DNA of 64,000 nt from Erinaceus europaeus (lineage: Eukaryota > Chordata > Mammalia > Eulipotyphla > Erinaceidae): assembly GCF_950295315.1 (NCBI RefSeq), contig NC_080171.1:34030361-34094360 (forward strand). The letters run 5' to 3'. Of this stretch, positions 55,313 to 64,000 are shown one piece after another. How positions within the stretch are numbered: position 1 is the first letter of the stretch; each line of letters starts with the position of its first letter. The notes beneath the pieces are model-generated. The model saw only the letters and a program-made list of their open reading frames with translations. It was not told where the DNA came from and did no database searches. A program made the translations under genes and the position numbers.

Positions 55313-55513
55313 AAAGTACTGATCGAGACTCATGATCGAGATGATTAGTTTCATTTGGAAGTCAAGTGTTCATGAAAGATCCAGAAAGAGTTGTATAAAG
55401 GAGAAGGTTAGGATGCTACGTTGAAACAATGGCTCATACTCACCTGTTGGGTGGCATTATTCTAAATTCCAGAAAAATTTCCTAGGGATAAACAATAATA
55501 AGAAACTGAAACA

Positions 55514-55686
55514 AGTGATCTGGGAAGTGGTGCAGTGGATAAAGCACTGGATTCTCCAGCCTGAGATCCTGAGTTCAACCCCTGGCATCACAGATGACAG
55601 AGTGATGTCAGATTTCATTTCTTTCTCTCTCTCTCTCTCTCCTCCTGCCTTTCTTATTAATAAATAAATGTTTTTTATTTTTTAAA
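55514..55686 (+). mobile_element. E2 SINE
   Basis: Sense E2 with an 11-bp TSD, aaactgaaaca, at 55503-55513 and 55687-55697. Confidence 0.93.
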
Positions 55687-55799
55687 AAACTGAAACAGTA
55701 GGCTAGAATATGCTGGTCATCATTAGCCTTTGCAACTTAGATACTTGTGATAACTCAGGATAGAAATGTGTTGAGAAGAAACAGTTAAAAATCAAAAAG

Positions 55800-55965
55800 A
55801 GTGGTCCAGGAGGTGGTGCAGTGGATAAAGCATTAGACTCTAATGCTTGAGGTCTTGAGTTCAATCCCTGGCAGCACATGTACCAGAGTGAAGTCTGGTT
55901 CTTTCTCTCTCTATTCCTGTCTTTCTCATTAATAAATAAAACCTTTAAAAATAATAATTATCTTA
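55800..55965 (+). mobile_element. E2 SINE
   Basis: Sense E2, near consensus: 'gtggtgcagtggataaagca', 'ttcaatccctggcagcacat', 'ctcattaataaataaaacc'. Confidence 0.93.
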
Positions 55966-58126
55966 AAAAAAAAGAATAATACCCCCAAGGAAATCTGGCT
56001 TAGGGAATTATGTGCAAACATTTACATTGTAGCAATTCATCTTGTATTAGATGCATCTAAAATGAAAAACATTTAGTCATGACTGACTAAAAATAATTTC
56101 AGGACCTATCCTCAGTCATTTTTATCCAACACTCTTTTTATTTCCAAACTCATCACTTTGCATTAAGAGATTTTTTTTTTGTCTACTTTGGATACTGTTT
56201 CTTCTTTAGCCTTTGTGCTCATTCTGTATATGTGAAACTGTCCATGCCATCTTTCTTAACTTCTTCACAACATTGCTTAAGTTAAAATCTGCTTAAAATA
56301 TTTCCCCTGTTCGAAAATTCCAGTTTTTCTTTAGTACAGGAGAAAACATCTCTCTCCCTGGATAATTTGACATTATTTTGCATATGTCCACACTGGTATT
56401 TGTTGACATGTGTGCTTTACAAGGGCAAAACCCACGTCACTTATAGCTTGTGAGGTTTCTGCTCTGGTGTTATGACCCATATGGACACTCAGTAAATGTT
56501 GAATCGAAGAGAATTGCTTTCCAGTGCATTTATTGGCACATGTACTCCAGCAGGTCAAGATCTGTCTTTTTTTTTTTTTTTTTTTTTGCGGTGCTCAGTG
56601 GTTTTCTTTTTGAATGCATTCTCGACCAGACCAGGCCAGAGTTGTCAGATGTCTCTGAAAATTGTTCACAGCTTGCTAAACAAGGAAGCAGCATGATTGT
56701 ATTATTGTATTGTAGCCATGGCCCAGGCTTACAAATCAAGAAAATTCCCCTTATGCTGTTCTTTCTCTTTGATTCTCTTTTCCCCTCTTTCTCCTCCCTT
56801 GCTTGTTTCCTTCTTTCTCTTCTGTTCCTCCCTCCTTTTCCCTTTCTTTCCCTTTTATTTTTCTTTCCTTTCCTTTCCTTTCCTTTTCTTTTTTTTTTCC
56901 TTCTCTTTTCCTTTCCTTTCTTTCTAACAAAGCTGTGTAGTTCAGACACTTGTAACAGAATGAACAGCCGTGACAGGCTGTCTTTTCCCAGCAAAACTGG
57001 GTAAATGCAGCTCCAGAAGCCTGGCCTCATACCTCAGTTGAGGAAGATGTCAACAAGCATTAGTGGATGTGGGGCTTGCTCCTGCTCTCTGCTCTTTGTA
57101 CAGGGATGGCCTTGGTCCTGCCAGCAGGAACACTGAGTTTCTATCTTCAGGCTTTCAGTTTCCTCTATGGCTTAATGGCTCACAACCCTTTTATGAGACA
57201 GCTGGATAACAATGTGCCTTTATCAGAGTTCAACTCTCCCCCTCCCTCTCAAACTGTACTGGATAAAACATCCTGTCTCCTATCGTTCCATCAACAAGAC
57301 CTGAACAGCCAAGGCAAATGCTCCTGCAGCCCTCATTTATTTCTTTGTGTCCCTCCACCCCCACTCCCCACACACACAGTGGAAGAATAAGGGGGAAAGA
57401 AGATGCAGGATGTGAAGGATGGCTGGTAAAGGCCTCTGTGTGTGAGGTCCTTGGTGAGATAATCTCGTTCTAAAGATCTGGGTGACTGGAATTTCCCTTC
57501 TGCCCATCCCCCGCAGACACCCTCCTCCCCAACATGCTTCTAACACAAATCCTTAAGCATTAAGTCAGGCGGAAAATGAGTCTACTCTACATTTATCTTC
57601 CTGAATGGCAGGCAACTCCCGCTTAATCTTTCAACATATATTTGTTCAATGGATCAACAGATTGTGTAAGCAGCATGACGGTTGGGTTTAGAAATGTGTC
57701 TGCTCATGTTTGGTTTGTGCTGAACCATTGACCATTTTGTTTGTGAATCCATCATAAATTCTATCTCTGAGTTACCCAGCACTGGGGATGGAGACAGAGG
57801 ACAAAGCTCATAGAAGTGGAAAGACTTTTTCAGTCACTGTCATTTTCTAGCATTGAGAATGCTGACTTGTTTTCTTTTGGCACACCATTGTTATTGTTTC
57901 AAACTAAAACAACCTCAGTTACTTCCCTCCTCTTTCTCCAAAGCTTTCTTTACATGTTCTCTTTCTGTCCTTTCCTGACTAAGATCAAGCAGACTTTGGC
58001 AGTACAGAGTTAGTAATAAAACAATATAATGCGGATAAGAAGGTGAAGAATTGAAAACAGTATGAATTTCTAATGTCCGATGAGAATACAAACCAAATCA
58101 CTGCTCCCTAAAAAATGACATTGTTT
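55966..58126. other. Mostly unique DNA
   Basis: T-run near 56565-56587 and a pyrimidine-rich stretch at about 56760-56930. A 107-codon frame at 57067-57390 starts with a hydrophobic segment but has no recognised family. No exon supported. Confidence 0.42.
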
Positions 58127-58378
58127 GGGATCTAGGATGTTGAAGTGTACCTGCTTTGTTATGCACATGACCTAGGTTTGAGTCAGGAAGTCTCCGTGAT
58201 GTTATCTTTCCCCCTGTCTTTGTCTCTCTGCTGAAAAAATCAGTCAGCAGTGAGGCTCTGGGAATGACAAACAAAACAAAACAAAACAAAGCACTGCAAC
58301 AACAACAACAATGGAAAGCACAGCCTCCAGGAGCAGTGTAGGCACCTAGCCCCAGAGATAACCCTAGAGAAAAAAAAA
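58127..58378 (+). mobile_element. Old SINE with long-form E1 end
   Basis: A decayed head ('cctaggtttgagtcagg') and CT-rich body are followed by an (AAAAC)n stretch and 'cagcctccaggagcagtgta', 'gataaccctagagaaaa'. Confidence 0.65.
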
Positions 58379-58409
58379 TGAATTGTCTCATTATATTTTC
58401 TATTTATCA

Positions 58410-58470
58410 TACAACTAATCACTTATTGTTTATTGAGCACCTGTTGTAGCAAAGGCAGTGGAGAGACTAC
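58410..58470 (+). mobile_element. Possible L2/MIR-class fragment
   Basis: 'gtttattgagcacctgttgt' resembles the core of a common old repeat. Too short to classify. Confidence 0.35.
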
Positions 58471-58534
58471 AAAAAACCCAATTTTTTTGACATTAGTAGC
58501 TTTTTCATACCAGAAAAGTAAGCACACATACACA

Positions 58535-58536
<2 letters not shown>

Positions 58537-58593
<57 letters not shown>
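58537..58593. repeat. (CA)n microsatellite
   Basis: About 28 uninterrupted CA units. Confidence 0.97.
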
Positions 58594-58598
<5 letters not shown>

Positions 58599-58614
58599 TA
58601 AAAATATATGACTT

Positions 58615-58910
58615 GGGGAGTCGGGATGTAGCGCAGCGGGTTAAGCGCAGGTGGCGCAAAGCACAAGGACCGGCATAAGGATCCCGGTTTGAGCACCGGC
58701 TCCCCACCTGCAGGGGAGTCGCTTCACAGGCGGTGAAGCAGGTCTGCAGGTGTCTTATCTTTCTCTCCTCCTCTCTGTCTTCCCCTCCTCTCTCCATTTC
58801 TCTCTGTCCTATCCAACAACGACAACAACAATAATAACTACAACAATAAGACAACAAGGGCAACAAAAGGGAATAAATAAATAAAAGAAAAGAAAAGAAA
58901 AGAAAGTCTT
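58615..58910 (+). mobile_element. E1 SINE, short form, near consensus
   Basis: Best-preserved E1 head here: A box tagcgcagcgg at 58629-58639, B box ggtttgagcac at 58686-58696, the two elements of an internal RNA polymerase III promoter. Ends in (AAAAG)n. Flanks share 'atatatgactt' (imperfect TSD). Confidence 0.93.
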
Positions 58911-58929
58911 TAAAAAATATATATGACTT

Positions 58930-59112
58930 TTGGGGAGACTTCATAACTGTTGAAGCAATGCTATAGATGTCTCTCTCTCCTCTCAGTTTCCCTCTGCTCT
59001 ATCAAATAACAGAAAGGAGAAAAAAAAATGGCGTTTAGGAATATTGGATTCATTATGCAGGTACCAAGCCCCAGCAATAACCCTGGTGGCAATGAAAAAG
59101 AAGAAAAAAAGT
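58930..59112 (+). mobile_element. 5'-truncated SINE with long-form end
   Basis: Body remnant ('gatgtctctctctcctctca') and 'accaagccccagcaataacc', 'ctggtggcaatgaa', A-rich tail. The head is missing. Confidence 0.82.
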
Positions 59113-59207
59113 ATGAAACATATTCTTAAATAAAAAATGAAGGGAAGAACAATTGTGTTGTATCAGTATAGTTTGTGCACAAGAAGGAGTTTTAAGAAAA
59201 GACTCAA

Positions 59208-59325
59208 TTATTAATGGACAGGGAGGAGGATAGAAGAACTAGATGTTCATATGCCAGGATTCAGACAAACTTGGGACTGTATTCTTGAGTCCAGTGCCTT
59301 ATCTGTTGCACCACCTCCTGGGCTG
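59208..59325 (-). mobile_element. Diverged E2 SINE
   Basis: Antisense E2-like. It ends 'ttatctgttgcaccacctcc'. L1-B inserted at its right edge. Confidence 0.72.
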
Positions 59326-59350
59326 CAAACAAGGAAGATTTTTTTTTTTT

Positions 59351-59575
59351 AGGTTTTAAAGTATTTTAATTCATTTCATTGTCATTCTAAGTCACTGGCG
59401 ATACAGCTGCAAGAATCAGGTTAGAAACTGTTCAAATTAATGAACTGGATATTTAATGAAAACCTAGGTATCAAAGTAACTTATAAGGCATTTTAGTGTT
59501 TCTTTAGGTTGCTGCTATAGGCAGTTTATGTTTATAATTTGCTCAGACATTCATGAGCATGATTTCACACAGAAG
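59351..59575 (-). other. 3'-transduced segment of L1-B
   Basis: Unique 225-bp sequence between the two L1-B poly(A) tracts and inside the TSDs. On the minus strand it ends with ATTAAA about 14 nt before the outer A-run, a working poly(A) signal variant at the right distance. Confidence 0.85.
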
Positions 59576-59600
59576 TTTTTTTTTTTTAATTTTTAATTTC

Positions 59601-59606
59601 TTTGTT
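59601..59606 (-). terminator. Damaged L1-B poly(A) signal
   Basis: The plus strand reads TTTGTT, i.e. AACAAA on the L1 strand. The same place is AATAAA in L1-A (28317-28322), in the copy at 25355-25360 and at 44460-44465. Confidence 0.85.
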
Positions 59607-59939
59607 GGGGAATTAATGTTTTCCATTTGACAGTAAATACAATAGTTTGTACATGCATAACATTCCCCAGTTTTCCATATAACAATACAACCCCCACTAG
59701 GTCCTCTATCATCCTTTTTGGACCTGTATTCTCCCCACCCATCCACCCCAGAGTCTTTTACTTTGGTGCAATACACCAACTCCAGTTCAGGTTCTACTTG
59801 TGTTTTCTTTTCTGATCTTGGTTTTCAACTTCTGCCTGAGAATGAGATCATCCCATATTCATCCTTCTGTTTCTGACTTATTTCACGGAACATGAATTTT
59901 TCAAGGTCCATCCAAGATCGGCTGAAAATGGTGAAGTCA

Positions 59940-61008
59940 CCATTTTTTATAGCTGAGTAGTATTCCATTTGTATATATGTACTTGCTCAGCCGCTCATCT
60001 GTTGTTGGACACCTGGGTTGCTTCCAGGTTTGGGCTATTACAAATTGTGCTGCCAAGAACATATGTGTACACAGATCTTTTTGGATGGGTGTGTTGGGTT
60101 CCTTAGAAATATCCCCAGGAGAGGAATTGTAGGATCATAGGGCAGGTCCATTTCTAGCCTTCTGAGAGTTCTCCAGACTGTTCTCCACAGAGCTTGGACC
60201 AATTTACATTCCCACCAGCAGTGCAGGAGGTTTTCTTTGACCCCACAGCCTCTCCAGCATTTGCTGCTGTTACCTTTTCTGATGTCTGACATTCTCACAG
60301 GAGTGAAGTGGTATCTCATTGTTGTCTTTCTTTGCATTTCTCTGACAATCAGAGACTTGGAGCATTTTTTCATGTGTTTCTAGGCCTTTTGGATCTCTTC
60401 TGTGGTGAATATTCTGTCCATGTCCTCCCCCCATTTTTGGATGGGGTTATTTGTTTTCTTGTTGTTGAGTTTGGCAAGCTCTTTATATATTTTGGTTATT
60501 AGCCTCTTGTCTGATGTATGACATGTAAAGATCTTCTTCTAGTCTGTTAGGGGTCTCTTGGTTTGGGTGGTGGTTTCTTTTACTGTACAGAAGCTTTTTA
60601 ATTTGGTGTAGTCCCATAGGTTTATGCTTGTGTTAGTCTTCTTTGCAATTGGATTCATTTCATTGAAGATGTCTTTAAAATTTATGTGGAAAAGAGTTCT
60701 GCCATATTTTACTCTAAGTATATGATAGTTTGTGTGGTCTAACATCCAAGTCCTTGATCCACTTGGAATTTACTTTTGTATGTGGTGAAATAGTGGTTCA
60801 GTTTCATTCTTCTGCATGTTTCAACCCATTGTTTCCAACACTGTTTGTTGAAGAGACTCTGCTTTCCCCATTGAGTAGTCTGGGCACCTTTGTCAAAGAT
60901 TAGATGTCCATAGGTGTGGGGGCTTGTTTCTGGGCTCTCAATTCTATTCCACTGGTCAGTGTGTCTATTCATGTTCCAGTACCAAGCAGTTCTGATGGTG
61001 TCAGCATA
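59940..61008 (-). pseudogene. L1-B ORF2 C-terminal remnant
   Basis: Encodes the end of the reverse-transcriptase protein ([34 protein letters not shown] at 60373-60038; INRPTDQW-like and [19 protein letters not shown] at 61026-60739), close to L1-A. The endonuclease and catalytic domains are absent because of the internal deletion. Confidence 0.9.
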
Positions 61009-61482
61009 AGGCCTCCCCTTCCCCACCCCCCCACTGCTCCAGACTCTGAGGGCAGTAGCAATGGAGACTCACTTTGATGAGTCTTATGGGAGTTTAATGG
61101 GAGTCTTCTCCTCCCTTCAGCCATCCCCTTGTTGGTGAAACATACTGTAGGTGGTATCTCAACTGGTAAACTGCCGGACTATTACCAGCCACTTAATTTC
61201 TCCTTAGGCTCCTCTCTGTCCATGAGCTACACGTGTTTGCACTCACTGGTGATTTGGTGGGTTCCTGAAGTGGTTCTAGTCCTGTCTTGTTGTGGTCCCA
61301 GATGGTCTCCTTTGGTATTCCTAGTTGACTCTGGAGAGGGGAGGAGAGAAACACAGCTGCTGCTGCTCTGTAGCCCCACCTCCGCAAGTCCCTCCAAACA
61401 AGGAAGATTTTTACAGGAAAATTTTATTATTTTATTTGAAAGTTCTTCAGTAGTATTTGTTGAACACATAGAATTTTTAAAA

Positions 61483-61917
61483 TTTTTATTTATAAAATGG
61501 AAATATTAACAAGACCATAAGGTAGGAAGGGTTTAATTCCACACAATTCCTACCACCAGAACTTCCTATTCCATCCTCTCCTTTGATAGCTTCCCTATTC
61601 TTTAACCCTCTGGGAGCATGGACCCAGAATTGTTATGGGGTGCAGAATGTTGAAGGTCTGGCTTCTGTAATTGCTTCCCCACTGAACATGGGTGTTGGCA
61701 GGTCGATTCATACTTTCAACCTGTCTCTCTCTTTCCCTAGTGGGGCAGGGTTCTGGGGAAGCAGGATTCCAGGACAAATTGGTAGGGTCATCTGCCCAGG
61801 GAAGTCTGGCTGGCATCATGGTAGCATCAGGAACCTGGTGGCTTCAAAACTGTTAAGATATAAAGCAGAACAAATTGTTGACTGATCATGAACCTAAAGG
61901 CAATAATATCAGATGAA
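61483..61917 (-). mobile_element. LX LINE-like 3' end
   Basis: Antisense LX, about 435 bp, with a 17-bp TSD acatagNatttttaaaa at 61466-61482 and 61918-61934 (one mismatch). 5'-truncated. Confidence 0.9.
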
Positions 61918-61934
61918 ACATAGTATTTTTAAAA

Positions 61935-62284
61935 AAATAATAAGCATATAATGGAAAGTAATATAGCATTACTTGCTGTCCACATGATACTTAAGGTTGA
62001 GATAGAAAGAATGAAAGTGGGTGATATGGATGAAGAAACTGTACAGATGTCAATCAGCATATCCACGTTACAGCCAACTCACATCCAAACCAGACTTGAG
62101 ACTGGGAGCTACAAGAAGACTTCACTTTCTGTCTCTCATAAGTAGACTCTGACCAAAGTGGAGACTTGTTAGATAAAAGGACATTTTTATAATATTTTGA
62201 ATGTCATATTCTTGTACTTAAAATTGGAGTATAGTCACCACTTTGAAATAGTCAAGGATATAAATAACATAGTATATGTATTTT
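61935..62284. other. Unannotated unique DNA
   Basis: No feature recognised. Confidence 0.4.
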
Positions 62285-62440
62285 CACCAAGGTTATCATT
62301 GAGTTTTCTTTTTGGTAGAGGGTGAGAAACAGAGAGGGAGACAGACACAGAAACACCACCTCACTGCTTGCATGGCATTTCTTGTGGTGACTAGAGGTTT
62401 GAGCTCCGTCCTTGTGCATGACAAGCTGTGTGCTCTATAT
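62285..62440 (-). mobile_element. Diverged antisense SINE
   Basis: 'aaggttatcattgagttttc', GA-rich body, 'cactgcttgcatggcatttc', 'tttgagctccgtccttgtgc'. Head incomplete. Confidence 0.65.
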
Positions 62441-62642
62441 GGCCCAGCAATTCCACTCCTCGATATCAACCTAAGAGGACTGAAAATATGTGTTTCACAA
62501 ACCCTGCCCACAAATGTTCAGAGCAGCAATATTCCTCATAACCAGAATGCAAGCATCAGTGCATACTGAATCACCATAATAGAATATTCCATTCATAAAA
62601 TAATTGTATTGGCACCTGTAGATGAATTACATATGAGTATTA
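62441..62642 (+). mobile_element. Old L1 (L1M-type) ORF2 fragment
   Basis: 'cccagcaattccactcctcg', 'caacctaagaggactgaaaa' and 'gttcagagcagcaatattcc' match the old L1 ORF2 3' region. Confidence 0.75.
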
Positions 62643-62653
62643 AAACATACTTT

Positions 62654-62961
62654 GAGGGAGTCAGGCGGTAGCGCAGTGGGTTAAGTGCACATGGTGCGAA
62701 GCACAAGGACTGGTGTAAGTATCCGGGTTCGAGCCCCCAGCCCCCACCTGCAGGGGAGTTGCTTCACAAGTGGTGAAGCAGGTCTGTAGGTGTCTGTCTT
62801 TCTCTCCCCCTCTCTGTCTTCCCCTCTTCTCTCCATTTCTGTCTGTCCTATCCAACAACGATGACAACAACCACAGCAATAATAACTACAACAATAAAAA
62901 ACAACAAGGGCAACAAAAGGGAAAATAAATAATAAGTAAATAAATATAAAAAAATAAAATT
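62654..62961 (+). mobile_element. E1 SINE, short form, near consensus
   Basis: A box tagcgcagtgg at 62669-62679, B box ggttcgagccc at 62726-62736. TSD aaacatacttt at 62643-62653 and 62962-62972. Confidence 0.95.
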
Positions 62962-62972
62962 AAACATACTTT

Positions 62973-63382
62973 TATTATTTATTTATTTATTTTAAAAAGG
63001 AGACATTAACAAAACTATAGGATAGGAGGGCTACAACTCAGCACAATTCCCACCACCAGATCTCTATATCCCATCTCCTACCCTGATAGCTTTCCTATTC
63101 TTTATCCCTCTGGGAGTATGGACCCAAGGTCATTGTGGGTTGCAGAAGGTGGAAGGTCTGGCTTCTGTAATTGCTTCCTGGCTGCACACAGACATTGACA
63201 GGTGGATCCATACTACCAGCCTGCTTCTCTTTCCCTAGTAGGGTGGGTCTCTGGGGAATCAGAGCTCTAGGACACACTGGTGGGATCGTCTGTCCAGGGA
63301 AGTCTGGTCGGCATCCTGCTGGCATCTGGAACCTGGTGGCTGAAGAGAGTTAACATACAAAGCCAAACAAATTGTTGAACAA
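62973..63382 (-). mobile_element. LX LINE-like 3' end
   Basis: Antisense LX with (TTTA)n tail at the left. It lies between aaacatacttt at 62962-62972 and a further copy at 63383-63393, so it reused the target site of the neighbouring E1. Confidence 0.92.
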
Positions 63383-63393
63383 AAACATACTTT

Positions 63394-64000
63394 TAAATTA
63401 AATTAAAAAAAATTAAATATATCGATCACTTGATAAATATTGATAATAAAGAAAATGTAATAAGCTAAAAAAAAGTATTTGTGTCCCACTGGTTGTGTTA
63501 TCTACTGGCCTTCACAGTATATTATTATCGCTATTAAAAAAAAATCTGCAGTTGATTTTGCATTTTAACTTTTCACTTATCTCTTGCATCTGTTTATTGC
63601 CTTACTGACTCCATATAACAACTGTTAGGAACCTGGGAAAACGCTGTTAGCTTCATTAGAAAAGTAAGGAAACTTAGTCAGCTTCTGTTGATGAGTGGGC
63701 TGACTAAGAAGATCTGAAAGGGAAACTAAAAGCAGGACCTGATCAAATTGTAAGTAGGGCACCAAAGTAAAAACCCAGTGGTGAGGGGTAGACATGTAGC
63801 TTCCTGGGCCAGTGGGGGGTGGGAGTGGGCGGGAGGGATGGGTCACAGTCCTTTGGTGGTGGGAATGGTGTTTATGTACACTCCTAGCAAAATGTAGACA
63901 TATAAATCAGTAGTTAATTAATATGAGAGGGGGAAATCAATTGTATGTCTCAAAGTTTCTCAAAAGACAAACTGAATCTTTTTAATATATAGGCTATGTA
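63394..64000. other. Unannotated DNA at window end
   Basis: AT-rich at first. About 63760-63990 ('ggtggtgggaatggtgttta', 'gagggggaaatcaattgtat') has the feel of an L1 3' UTR, but I could not match it to another copy here. Confidence 0.35.

Larger units (their letters stand above)
59344..61394 (-). mobile_element. L1-B: internally deleted L1 with 3' transduction
   Basis: On the minus strand: 5' UTR (61394 to about 61028), a short G-rich junction, the ORF2 C-terminal part (about 61008 to 59940), 3' UTR, T12 tail (59576-59587), 225 bp of non-L1 DNA (59351-59575), a second T-run (59339-59350), then the TSD. The 18-bp TSD caaacaaggaagattttt is at 59326-59343 and 61395-61412. Confidence 0.93.

Noticed and set aside
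57067..57390. 107-codon frame with a hydrophobic start, possibly a signal peptide
   Set aside because: No recognised domain, no splice or promoter context, and no second line of evidence.
62669..62736. A box and B box as a possible tRNA gene
   Set aside because: Spacing and flanks are those of the E1 SINE. No acceptor stem or anticodon arm could be drawn.

Overview
The window is mammalian nuclear DNA, most likely from a hedgehog (Erinaceidae). It is AT-rich, dense in retroelements and microsatellites, and I found no host protein-coding exon, tRNA or rRNA gene. The organism call rests on repeat families remembered from hedgehog genomic sequence: a very abundant tRNA-headed SINE (A box near tagcgcagcgg, B box near ggttcgagccc, tail ending ...ataaccctggaggc) and L1s with the 3' end ...ttccccaataaag. 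No database was searched. Old eutherian repeats (MIR, L2, L1M, Tigger) support a placental mammal.

Labels used below are mine. E1 = long tRNA-derived SINE (about 240-350 bp; a short form ends in ...agggcaacaaaaggg, a long form adds the 'gcctccagg...ccctggaggc' segment). E2 = about 130 bp SINE with the head 'cagtggataaagca' and tail 'ctcattaataaataaa'. E3 = about 120 bp SINE with 'gcataatggttatgcaaa' and 'gagctgagcagtgctctgg'. E4 = about 200 bp SINE with 'gcacctggttgagcacac' and 'ctctatccaataaata'. LX = a LINE-like 3' region containing 'tggcttctgtaattgctt' and 'ccctctgggagtatggac'.

Layout. 1-11 kb: mostly E1/E2 SINEs with clear target-site duplications (TSDs), separated by unique AT-rich DNA, plus a long CTT/GAA tract. 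11-20 kb: old L1M pieces, an L1 3' end, E4/E1 copies and GT microsatellites. 20.9-24.2 and 26.4-28.0 kb: the most repeat-poor stretches. 25.0-25.5 kb: a probable solo LTR split by an L1 3' end. 28.3-34.1 kb: a nearly full-length minus-strand L1 (L1-A) with decayed ORF1 and ORF2. 34-47 kb: scattered SINEs, MIR, L2 and L1M, with an unusual stack of three insertions at 44.06-44.66 kb. 47.3-48.6 kb: an old L1 split by a Tigger DNA transposon. 48.6-55 kb: E1 and long LX copies. 56-58 kb: mostly unique. 58.6-63.4 kb: a second L1 (L1-B) with an internal deletion and a 3' transduction, then LX and E1 insertions stacked on one target site.

The parts work together only in the sense of retrotransposition. 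L1 supplies the endonuclease and reverse transcriptase; the SINEs, LX ends and A-tails show L1-type TSDs and A-rich tails. I did not find a new gene system. The most interesting signals are structural records of unusual retrotransposition: a 3' transduction with a damaged poly(A) signal, a likely SINE transduction, target-site reuse, a tail-only insertion and fold-back SINEs.
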